Shown: positions 1 to 11,380 of the stretch, piece after piece | Position numbering within the stretch: the first letter of the stretch is position 1 | Layout: each line of letters opens with the position of its first letter | Source: Motacilla alba alba | Lineage: Eukaryota; Chordata; Aves; Passeriformes; Motacillidae | Assembly: GCF_015832195.1 (NCBI RefSeq) | Contig: NC_052027.1 | Span: 4,124,149 to 4,188,148, forward strand | Length of the DNA: 64,000 bases | Direction: 5' to 3' | Translations under genes and position numbers: made by a program | Notes under the pieces: model-generated | What the model was told of the DNA's origin: nothing | Database searches by the model: none | Seen by the model: the letters and a program-made list of their open reading frames with translations, nothing else

Positions 1-659
1 AAAGAAGGGAAGAAATAAATCCTCTGCTGAATCCATGTGTGTTAAGAGGAGGAAGGGATGGGAGTAGCCTTTGCCGGTGGCTAGGTCATACAAATAGGTG
101 TGTGCAGCCCTCATGCAGTCCATGGCCAGAGGTGTGGGGGATTTAGTGGTGTTTGTTGTGTTGACACGAAGAGGCTTCAGCCCCAACAAGGACTTCTTAT
201 GCTGCTCACAGGGCTCGTGGCTAAAGCCAGATGTTTTGCTGAAGAAACTTGACGAATAGCTGGACGCATCAATAGTGGGAGATTAGCATCTCTGTAATTT
301 AAAGTATTTTCCTCCCTCCTCTCCCCCGAGTATCCTGATGTTCAAGGCTGCCAGAAAGTGCCTGTAATCTTGCCTTTTAAGTCAAAAGTGTAGGAGAAGG
401 ACTGTTTTAGGTGTCTCTAGGTGCCCAGTTTGCTGTATGGTGCAGAACCGTGGGTACATCACATTGCTGAGGCTGTTCCATATGCAGATATTATGCCTGT
501 TTTGTGAGTAAGTGTCTGTGGAGCTGCTTGAACACAGATTCCTATTACTGCTTGTGGGAGTCGGAATTTTGTACTCTTGTCTTCCAAACCGTGTTCCATC
601 CAGCAAGCCCTTAAAGTCTTGTGAGACCATCACCTTTGCATATTTTGTCTGAAAAGTCT

Positions 660-1110
660 TCGCGCGCAGTTCCGCGTGCCAGAAGCCGCATACTATGTTT
701 TCCTAAAAATTACGTTCGAGTTGCCAAAAAAATTGGTGGGAACTTGCAATTTCCGAGTTACAAGTTCACACGCCAACTGCGAAAGGAGAAAAGCCGACGT
801 GCGAGGTTTTGCAGAACCCTGACTGTCTCCCTTCCGGCTGAGCTCTAATCTGTGCTCCCACCGGTGTCGTGTGTGCCGACAGCCGGAGCAGGCACCGGGG
901 CTGGCGGCTCCCTTCCAGCGTGTGGGCAGCCCGAGCGGCACAGGCAAGCAGGGAAGGGAAGGAGAAAAAGGAGACCGAGCTGCAGACTCAGACTTGAGAA
1001 GTAATTCCAGCCATGCCTTGGCGTATGGGAAATTGGGTTAGCGTGGTCTTTGGAAAAACGCAGGTTGGGCAATGAGAAAGGAGTGGATCGCCAGCGGAGC
1101 AGGTGGTCGT
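660..1110. promoter_or_regulatory. Small CpG island, candidate alternative promoter or regulatory element
   Basis: By hand count, positions 661-1080 hold 28 CpG dinucleotides at about 55% G+C, an observed/expected ratio near 0.9. That passes the usual CpG-island thresholds, while the DNA on either side is AT-rich and CpG-poor. CpGs are dense at 661-720 (CGCGCGCAG, CCGCGTG) and at 865-940. Unmethylated islands in vertebrates commonly mark promoters. FOXP1 is known to use several 5' exons, so an alternative start is a reasonable inference, but no TATA box, initiator or clear donor site settles it or its strand. It could also be a CpG-rich enhancer. Confidence 0.5.
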
Positions 1111-4100
1111 TTACAAAACAATCCGTCCTTTTATGTATTTAGTAAGTCTTGAAGTAACGGCTGTAAGGGATCTGTTTGTTGCTGCCCATGCTCCTCTCCC
1201 AATTATTGAAAATAGCTTTTGCACATCCTGATTTTGTGTGCTGAAATATTTTGGGGTTTAACTTTGTTATTTCATTTTTTAAAGTCTTCAGTGGTTGCAT
1301 GTTTGACATGGCTTTGTTATCCTAGATGTTATGTTATGATCTGGCACACAGAGCATTAATTCCTTTATCAGCTCTGTTTCCTTTACAGTTGTTCATTTAA
1401 TTGAGCTCCTCTGTGTATTTTGCAAAACAAGATGCATTCATTATAACTTGCAGACCTCAGATAGTATTGTAACATGTTTCAGAAAAATAGCACTTTTGTA
1501 GATAGTTGTGGAAGTTGGGTGTTTGGTTTATTTTTCAGATGATGGGAGGAAGCAGTAGCAGAATTCTTGCATGCATAATCAGTCAGAACTTTCCAGAAGC
1601 TCTTTATTCAAGTTATTTTCTTTTAAAGCTGTGTTTACTCTAAGAATTCAGCTGAGGCAGTTGAAATATGTGGCTGCAGTGGGGAACAAAATACATTGTA
1701 TGTTTTGTTACTCTCCTTGTTCTGCTTTGACTTGTGCAAACAGTTTTAATCCAAAGGAAGAGATCATACGGTCTGTGACTGCGGTATCGTACAATCCAGT
1801 TTAGGGTGCAAATTACCCTCCTATGGTACATCCTGACATTGAATAGTCTTGTCTGGAATAGGCTGTAAATAGAGTGTATCCTTCTCTTTCACAAGCCCTT
1901 GGAGGAGGAAGCCACATGCCTTAGCTCTACAGTGTTCAGGAGCCAGCACATCTGTGGGACCATGCACCTGCATGCGGCTGGAGATGTTCAGACACTGTCT
2001 TCAGTGCAGATTTTGAACATTAAACACTCATTTCTGGTTGCAAATGGCCTCCACATGTTGCCAGGGGTTCAGCACCAGAAAGGCCATTTCCTGGAGCATG
2101 GAGCAACCTCTGCTGAACTTGGCAGAGCTTGTGAAGGACCCCCCCAGCCCAGGGCTGAACAGCTGGTTCTGGAGAGGTCATGGGGCATCAGTGCTGTCTG
2201 TTGGGAGGCTTTCTGTTGCATTGGCATCGTGCATGAAAAAGGTATGGACAGCCACAGGAATGCTCAGGATTGTTCACTGTTATTGACCAAGGGAGGCTGG
2301 AGAGGCTCATGTGGTGTCCTGCAGATCCTCTCTGCTGTTGCCTCTCCCTCTCCCAGCCATAGCTGGTGGTGGATTGGAGGTGAGCATTGCTCTTTAGCCA
2401 TGGGTGAATGCAGAAGAGGGATTAAGAACTTGGTTTCCTGCATCCTGACTGAAAAGTAGGCATATGTGCTTTTTTGGGGGAGTTAGAAACAAATTGGCTT
2501 TGACAGAGCTTTTTTAGGGAGTTTTCTCAGGCACAGGATGAAATTTTGAGGTGAAAAAAAAATCATGCTTCTTTTCCCGCTTCTCTATTGGGCCAGTGTG
2601 GAGAGGACCAACTATATTTTTGGGTGCTTGGGATCCATGTGTGCGGCTGTTGAGGAACATGTGCTGCATGTACACATCTCCTGCACAGAAATGTGATGGG
2701 TGGAATCCTTGCTCTGGACCGAGACTGGAGCTATTCCTGGGAAAGAAAACATCAAGAAAAAAATGGGGATGAAGGCACCTCTTCTGTCCTGCTTACTCAG
2801 TTCTGGCTGATGTGAACTGGTGTGCTAGGTGCTTGGATAACATGTGTGTGTGTTTGTGTGTTAGCTTACACACCAGTGTGCACAGACACATTTGGTTTTC
2901 CTGGTGCATTGTGCTGTCCTTGCTGTAATCTGAGAACCACAGCCCTTGGACGGGGCTAGGCAAAGAGTCCATCTGTGTTTCCACAAAAGCTTAGCTAAGT
3001 GCATTTTTTTATATTGTGTTATGGGCCTGATTCTTGTGGGGGGTTAGATGCTCTCCGTTGTGGATGCCCAGTGTTTTTGCAAGTCACCCTGCTCAGAAGT
3101 TGGTGGTTACAGAGCTTTTTTAAGGGGAAAAAAGCATTTTTCCGTTTGTTTCTCCATAGACTAAAACCGCTAAAGAGCTCTTGCTTAGTTTTCCACACAC
3201 AAGGCACACAGTGACGGGAGCATGAGAGGGACTGCAGGTCTCGGAAGGCTTGAAGTGTGTGAAAACAAGGAGTCCTAATGAAAAGAGTTTTGCAATTTAA
3301 TTGTAGTGGGTGTGCCTTTGTTTGTGCAAAGAAATGAAAGTGCTGGAGGCCGAAGTGCTTTCTTTATCCTCAGAATAGGGAGCAGTACAAACTTCCCTGG
3401 CCAGTTCTGCCAAGGTGCCTGAGACCTGCAAGTCCCTGCAGGGCTTTGGCTCTCTGCTCACTGGGACCCCATCCCACAGACTTTGAGCCTTCAGCTGTCC
3501 AGCTTTGCAGGGCTCACCAGAAATACCATGTTTAACATGAGGGACCTTTCTTGGGTTCCTGAGTGCCTTTCCTCCCAAGGTGTTTGTTCACCTCACAGAT
3601 TCACTGCATTTGGGAAGACCATCGTGTCCTTTGCAGTGCTTTTGAGAGTCATGACTTTGCCTCGGGATGGATCTGCACATCTCCACGTAGCCAGTCTTCT
3701 GCTTGTTCCTCCTGCCCACTGCCTTGTTAACCCCTTTGGAGTAGTCCATGAATCCCAGTCTGGTACCAGGGGGCCAAATTCCCTGCTCTCTTCTGCATCA
3801 GCCTCCTGAGCTACCCTGTGCCCCACAGCAACACGATCCATTTTAAATAGATGCTGTTTGCAGCATCTTGGACTTGCTGTGCGAGGATGAGAAATGTTAA
3901 CATAAATTCTTTAAATAACATCTAGTAGTGTTGAATGCACAGAATTATAAAACATTTTTATATTCTGAGACTCATTTGCATCTTCACATTAAAAACTGTG
4001 GTTTTCTTCTCAGGGAATGGTTGCAAGATCTGATTTGTTTTGAAATCAAAGCTAAATTTGTGTTCTTGCTTTCCTCTTTGCCCTTCATTTGACAAATTTT

Positions 4101-7100
4101 TCTTCTTCTATAAATACAGAATTGTAAACAAGGGCTAATCCTTAGCAACAACCTGGAAAGTTAACATTTCTCTCCAGCTCCTATTATAATTAATTCAAAC
4201 ACTATGAATATGATGTGATTTACACATAATATTCCTAAGGCCAGGAGGTACTAATATCTTGTTAGAGAACTGAGGAAAAGAACATGCTTTTGTGTGTGCC
4301 ATATAACATAATTGCACTGCATTTTCTTTCATGAGAAGATGTTTAAAGATGCTTTTTACTTTGCATTTGAAAAATGAAAGGCTTCTGCTTCTGCATTTGG
4401 CTGAAATTGTCTTAAATGTGTTTTCCCTCCTGCAGCAGTCAACATTGTCAAAACATTTTGCAAAGTACATTTTAATAATACGGGTTAGGACCATCATTAT
4501 ATTAATTTAATTCTCTATGTAGGTAAATTCATAAGATGCTTCCACTTTGTCATAAAAGTTTTTCACAGTAAACATCATCTGTTTTCCCTGTGCAAAAAAA
4601 GAAGGAGATAATATAGTCAACAAAAGGATAAAATGCCTTGTGTGAAAATTGTAAAAGTTTAGCTTGAACAGTCTTTCTCTCATGGTCCATCCTTGTATTT
4701 TATTTAATTTTCATTTAATTTTGTTTTGTTCTGTTTATATTTGTTCAGGGAGTGTTTTTGTAGTGTTAATCTATGTAAGCCACATGCAGTTGAAAACTGC
4801 AACTCCCAAAAGGCTGTGATTAAAACATTATGGATGTGGCAAACCACAAATGCAAAAGGAAGTTTACATTTAGATTTTCTATATAAAAAATATTATATTC
4901 AAGTTTTGTAATACCTTGGTATCGTGGTCAGCGTTGCCATAAAAATTCTGTGTTATATGGAATGATACAATCTGTGAAGCATTTCCCATTATGTAGGCAC
5001 CATGTCTTTAAATTATAGCAATTTCTTAAGATTTTAAAGCAAAATGAGCTCTTAGAAGTGTGATTAATAGCAGGGAATGAGGCTAACACTGGGTCATCAG
5101 TGGCACTCCATTACAAAAAAGGTTGGACTAATAAAAGCATCCATCTATTTGACCAATAAAGCATTTGAATGATATGCTTATAGTTTTTATCATAGTGTAG
5201 TTACTTTGTACTGAATAAACTGTGATTTTACGTGCTGGAAAAGGAGCGTGGAGCAGGCAGCGCGGCTGAGGTGAGAGCAGTTGTCTCAAGTAGGGAAATA
5301 TCAGGACTTTTATGTGAAGCTTGATGTTTTCAGAAGCCTTCAGGTTGCAGTGTCTAAATTTTTGAAGCTGCTGTGAAATATCTAAATCCCCCGTGACCCG
5401 TGCCTGCCTGCCCACAGTCTTTCGGTGAGGCTGGCCCTCGCTGTCCTGCAGGGAGGGGAGAAAGGAGGGTATTGTGTGTAATCATTAATTCAGAGTTAAG
5501 TCCCCGGCAGCCCCAGACATCAGAAATACTCTGCTGCAGCACAGGAAATGGGGCAGCACTTCTGTTTTCCTGGTGTGCGGACGCCAACCCCGTCCTCGAG
5601 TTGCACCTTTCATCCTGTCTGCTATTATGCTGTCAACCTGATGTATTAAAAAATAGGCAGTTGCCTGAACAATACTGCATTTGGGTTTTATTTAAATACC
5701 TGTCTTATTAGTAGGTTGTACTGATTTCATGGTTTTGAACCTTCTTTTTTCTTTTTTTTCTTTTTTTACTACAACAAAAGGCTAAACATTTTCTGAGAAA
5801 GAAAACGAAGGTTCTTGGCCAGCTGTGGATGTCCAGGATTGTGCTGTGAAAAAAAGTAACAAATATTCTAAAACTTGTAAAAAAATGATGAGGAGGGAGG
5901 CTTCTGGCCATCATGCTGTTTGCACATGAAATGGCAAGGGAGGGGAGATTAGTGCCAGGGCCAGCTGTGACCTTGGATGCTTCATAGATTTGAGACTGGG
6001 ATGATTTTCCTCAGTGCTTGGTGGTGATGCTGGTGCTCATCAGAAGGTAGGGGTGAACCAGGGAGGGACACTGGTGCAGCTGGGAGGAAAAAGGACCTGT
6101 GGTATAGCCCACAGCTACATCCACTAAACCCACCTGACTGGTGCAACACCCTAAAGGGCTTCTTTTACATAGGAGAGGGATGAAGAGACCCATGGAGGTC
6201 CCATGCAGGGATTGTGTCAGGGCAGGAATGTAACCCGGAGCCCTGGATTAACCTCTACCATTAGGACCATCCATCTTCTCTCCCTGTACTTCAGATCTTT
6301 CCCGAAATTCGTGTTCAGGATAGACAACTTAGGGAAGCCTCCCTGGAGGAACGCTGCCATAGGAAATTTCATGAGTGTTACAGGGATGAGAGATGGGGAA
6401 GAAAAGGCTTTCTGGACGGTGGTAGACTCAGGGGATTTGGGTGTCCTGAGCACCTTGAGGACTAAAGTCACAAAGCCTTGGGGCCAAGAGAAATGTTGGG
6501 TGGGGAGCAGTTGGGGGCCGTTGCGGTTTTGGTTGCTAAAAGACATCCAAGGGGCTTCTGGGTTAAAAAAGAGCAGCTGAGGAGATCTACAAAGATCAGA
6601 GAACGATGATGGGAGGCAGAGGCAAGGGGACTCAGGATGGGAAAGAGAAAGGAGGGGGAAGAGGGCTGAACCATGGCTTCATTGCTGCTGCAGGGCCCTG
6701 GCATAGGCATGGGTGTGTGTGTAAGTGACTCGTGTCCATGATCATGCTGGGCTGGTTGGGCTGTGTCGAAAGCTGTTGTTTTGCTTGCTTGTTCTGGGAG
6801 TGAAATGAAAATTTTGTACCCCACCTTTTGCAGTTGTTGTTTTTCTGGGTTTTCAGTTGTTTTTGTTTTTTTTTTTCTCTAATGCAAATGGATCTTTCAC
6901 ATCAGTGGTTTGGCCGGTAAATCTTGTTTTGTGAAACACTTTCAAGTGTTTTCAACTCCTTTCTTTCCCCTTTATCAGAACAGATGCACAGCTCTCTATT
7001 TTCCCCTGCTGCCTGTTGTCTTGAGGTTGCACAGCAAGACTGCAAAGGCTTTTTTGTTTGTTGTTGTTGAAGGGGAGGAAAAAACCCTCAATCCACAGAA

Positions 7101-7171
7101 GAGTTAACAGGATTTCACTTGATCTGCTCGTTTATGCAATGAGTAATGCGAGGTTGGTAACAGCAAATTGT

Positions 7172-7556
7172 TGTTTATAAGCAAACATGGCACTGTGTAA
7201 ACAAGAAGGCCTGGTCCCCAACTGGTTTGATTTCATGGTGGTCAGCAGCTGATGCATGTAACGTACAACCTTTCTGCTTCTCGAAATGTCAGAAGAATGA
7301 CTATTTGTTTGTCTTGAGTTCTTCCCAGCTGTTTACTCTGTAATGCATTTGCCTCAACCTTGATTCCCTAAGAGTGGCCCCTTTCTCCTCCCTACTCTGT
7401 TTACATTAGTCCTGCCCCGAGTGTCACCTATGAAATCTGTTGATTATTCCACCTGGTTAATGTTAAATTGCTCTTGCAAGATGATGTGTTTGTTCATAAA
7501 CACAAATGCTGGGCCCCTTGTTTACTGTACCCATGGCAGCAATCAGTTATTAAACA
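7172..7556. promoter_or_regulatory. Cluster of forkhead-factor binding motifs
   Basis: Four exact copies of the canonical forkhead core occur within 329 bases: GTAAACA at 7197-7203 and TGTTTAC at 7330-7336, 7398-7404 and 7519-7525. Looser variants surround them: TGTTTAT at 7172, GCAAACA at 7181, ATAAACA at 7496 and TTAAACA at 7550. At random a 7-mer plus its complement is expected well under once in such a span, even allowing for AT-richness. FOX proteins, including FOXP1, bind this core. The cluster lies 10 kb upstream of the FOXP1 start exon, so autoregulation or regulation by another FOX factor is a plausible inference. No repeat unit links the copies, so they do not look like a simple tandem expansion. 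Confidence 0.4.
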
Positions 7557-8534
7557 AATATTGCTTTGTTTGCGGGTGTGAGCAGCAGTTTATCCTGCAA
7601 GGTCTGGAAAAAAACCTTTAAATGCTGGGATTTTGATAAAGGAGAAAAAGGGGAGCTTGTCCCTGGAATGTGGCTGAAACTCACTTTGGTTTGCTTTGCT
7701 TATCTTTAACTTGGGTGAAGGGGCTAGAAAGATTAGCAAGTTGTTTGGTTTTTCCAAGAGATTTCCTTAGTGTAATGATATCTATCCAGTTGTTTGCTTT
7801 TTTCAGAAGGGAGAGAGCACTCCTGCAAGACGACTAGCACAGCGGTAGACGGCTGATGGCTAGAAAATCCTGCATGGAGCAAACAAGGAGGTAGAAGGTC
7901 TAGGATAAAGGTATAGGGCTATGAACCAGGTAATCACCCCAAAAGTACGGCCTTGTGTTCTATGTCAGCGTTTGGTCGGGGGCTTTTCGGTTTCTCTCTT
8001 CTCTCATGTCGGATTTTAATTGATGCATGTGCCCTCGATGAGGTTGGAAAAGGCAAAGCTTTCAGCTTTACTTCTGAGGAGATCTGAGGAAAATCTGTTT
8101 TAGAAGCAGAGCCGTTTGAATGGAGAGAAAATACCAAATTTAAAAATGCGCTTTGTTGCTCCTCCTCCTGCGAGTGAGATGACGGAGCTGCTTTTCTTCT
8201 TTTTATAACTGGAAAACTGCGTTTACATCTGCTAATTTCTCTGTGCTGCCTGTTTGTTCTTTGGTTTCTGGGAGTCCTAATTAGAGAGAGCCATCCTGAT
8301 AGTTGTTGCTTTTGGGTTGTTTTGAAAATGAGCAAGAAAAACTTGCTCACACCATCTTTGTTTTTCAAAATTACTGTTTGTTATTGTTTCTGAGTGGGGC
8401 TTGGATTTCAAATGCCAGGCAGGACCTGCTAGCACTAACAGTAAATGGCTAGGGCTTTTCACACAAAGGGAGTAAACCCTGTTTGAGTGACCTTGAGAAA
8501 GAAATGTTAACTCTTTTTGTGTGAATGTGTTGCC

Positions 8535-8617
8535 TATTCCTGTATATCTGAATTCATTTGTTAAAATGAGAAGGGGTTTTCTGTTCCTTTATATGCGAAT
8601 TCATTTATTAAGATATC
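8535..8617 (+). repeat. Imperfect 47-bp tandem duplication
   Basis: A segment starting TATTCCTGTATATCTGAATT at 8535 is followed 47 bases later, at 8582, by TGTTCCTTTATATGCGAATT. Both copies continue with TCATTTRTTAARAT. The copies differ at several positions, so the duplication is old. No gene or motif of known function is involved. Confidence 0.55.
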
Positions 8618-10959
8618 TTGGATACACATTCATAGAAAGCATAATATGAAATAATTGTCCTCTTCATCCCTTGGAAAAGAAAGCAAAAAAATATACATAA
8701 AAATGTGATCCCCTGTATTCCCCAGTTTGCATCAGTGATCCAAACATACTGCTCGTTTGGGCTGCTGGAGCAGTGTCAGAGCTGGAGGTACCTGAAGTGT
8801 GTAAGTGGACAAGCTGGTCATTAATTGACTCGTGTTACTGCCATGAATCAAACCTTTGCTACCTTGAACGAAGTGAAAACGGCATTGTGTGGAATTGTTA
8901 AGAGTTGCACCTGGCTTTGAGGTGGTTTTTTGACTTCTGGAGGCTGCTAGAGAGTTTAGCTATGCTTTAATGGAGATGTGCATGGAGGGTGGGAGTCTAA
9001 TTCATCTAAAGCCAGCACTTGGTACAAGGTTTCATGTTATCTTGTTGGAGCAGTGCTGCTGCTGTCTGGCACAAACTGACTGTATTTACTAAATGCAACT
9101 TTGGTCTTTTATTTGGTTGAACAGTCACCTGTTTTTCTGTGAGGCAGACTGCAAGAGTTTGTGATGCAAGCTCAGAGCAGTGTGCATGCAAACAAATAAG
9201 TCCTGGCTGTGAGAACAGCTCTGCAGTTTCTGTTCCTGTTCTGCGCGGAGCAGCAGGGAGCCCACACTGCTGTGATGCCTGGGCTGGGATGAGCAGGTGG
9301 GTAACTCCCCAGGGACACCGACCACGGGGCCAGCACCGAGGGGACTCTGCACCTCACCGTGCTGCACTGGTGACCTTTCTTCCAGAGGAGTCACTCCTCT
9401 GGTGCCATGGTGCTCGTGTCCATGTGGTAGCAGTCATGGATTCGCATGGTACAGTGAACTATGGCTTCTGGTTTGTCTTGGGGTTTTTTTTTGGCCACTC
9501 GCCATTCCTTTCCTTCCAAATAAACTGTGATCATGGTGATGGTAAGGATGATTTCTGTCAAGCTCACAGCTGAAAGACAGCTCTCCCCAAGAGAGAGGAA
9601 GGAACCTCACTCTGCCGATGATGGTATGTAAATGATTACATCATATTTGCCAGTCACTTGGAAGTGGCCCAACTCTAGAGCTTTTATGCATCTATGGCAT
9701 GAGCTTCATGCTGAATATGGATTTAATAGCTGTCAAGCTGAGAGGCATAGATTGAGATAGAGCTGGCTTTGCAAAAGGGGTGTATTTATCCAAGGTGAGA
9801 CTGGGAGTAACTTCTGTGTGCATGTCTAAAATGAAGGGAGAATGCAAAAATGTAATTTGAGGGAAGTTGGATTGTTCATTGTCTGTCTAATGCTTTGGGT
9901 TTTACCTCATGGAAGGGAGTGAGACCTGTTGTCTTCACAGCTTGATATGTTTTAGTGCCCTGGTTTTTCATGGGGACCAGCTGCAGCTCTTTTGAATAAA
10001 GCACATGGCAGACTTTTTAGTGTCTGTTTCAACTAACTCTTCTTGGATTAGCTTGGTCTCTGTTCTTACTGATTGTGGTCAGCAACACCCTCAGCAGAAG
10101 AGACTTCCTGAGGGCTAACTGCACTGACTGGTTCTCTGACAACTCAAGTTTTTTGGCCATGATTTCACAATAAGCCAGTGTGGCACAAATGGGATTAGGC
10201 TCCTGATTCCCCTTCCCTTCTCCTCACCACAGCAGTCTTAAATTTCAGCTCCTGCAGAGCATCAGTCAGCCTTTCACTGAGCTGCCTCCAAATGATTTCA
10301 GGTTGCTGTGGCCCTGATGATAACACACTGTTGCTGGAAAGAAGGGACCCAGGCAATGTGAGCCACGCACCCAACAGTGAAAGAGGTTGTGCCATTGCAT
10401 ATAGTTAAATAAATTAAAAATTGTGGCTGTCTTCTAGACAGGAGCTGCCAGTGAGATGATTTGAGGGTGGAAAGAGGACATAAATGCATAATAGGTGGTA
10501 AAAAGCCAGGCTGGTGACCATCGTGGCCCACAGGGTCAACCTCCTTTGGGCAACCTGTGTTCTCCTGTTGGCCAAGGTGTTGTACTCCACCACTTTTGAA
10601 AGCACGGGCTTTTCATTCACTGAATTTAGATACAGCTTCACATTTTCGTGCTCCTTGCTTTTACTGCTGTCTCCTTTCTATGGCTCTGCATCACCAAGTA
10701 GCTCTACCCCAGCTTCAGCAGGGCAGGGAGGGGGAGCAGCCTCCAGGTGCCAGGGTCGTGGCCCACAGGGATGCTCCAGGAGCAGTGTGATCTGTTTGCC
10801 TTCCCGGGGAGGCCAGCACATCACCTTTGCCATGTGCTCAAGTTCCACTGGCCCAAGGCCTGGGACGAGTCCAGCCGAAGTGAGAGCATCAGGAGGCATA
10901 AGCAAGGATGTGCTGAGGGTAATCCCATTTCTTCTGGACCCTTTATTTCCTAAGCACTA

Positions 10960-11380
10960 AATGAAATTTCAGATTTTAGATATGTCTAGACATATACAGT
11001 GCACGATAAAGTTGATAATACATTAATCATTTTTAACAACAGGTAATATGCATAATTTATGGTGTTACAGTGCTATCTTTTTTGATATTTATGATGGATA
11101 ATGCTCAGTTTTTGCCCTCATATTACTGCTTTAAATTATACCACAAGAAAATTAATGAGAAAGTAGATTTATGGCTTTCATTTGTTTGTCAATTCGGAAA
11201 TTAATTGGGTGTTAATTTTAGCCGTCCCTCATCAGACCAGGTCTTTAGTATGTGTGCATTACTTTGCATTCATTGAAGCCTACCTCCCATTTACTGTGGG
11301 TCACTAGCTTTGCATACATTAAAATAGCCCTCAGGCTCATTCTCTTGATTACTTTTTGAACTGCCATGCATTAGAAAATT
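10960..11380. promoter_or_regulatory. AT-rich block with homeodomain-type motifs and a Smad-element palindrome
   Basis: The block contains several TAAT-type cores (CATTAATCATT near 11022, AATTAATGAG near 11150, AAATTAATTGGGTGTTAATT near 11199-11218), a POU-like TATGCATAATTTAT near 11048, and a perfect 16-base palindrome at 10980-10995 centred on GTCTAGAC, the classic palindromic Smad-binding element. It has no simple repeats and no open frame. The texture resembles conserved developmental non-coding elements, which FOXP-family introns are known to carry. Conservation itself cannot be measured from one sequence, so this stays a low-confidence call. Confidence 0.27.

Noticed and set aside
1899..2459. 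186-codon open frame on the + strand
   Set aside because: No recognisable domain, locally GC-richer DNA, and a length within what chance gives in 64 kb. No start or splice context supports a gene.
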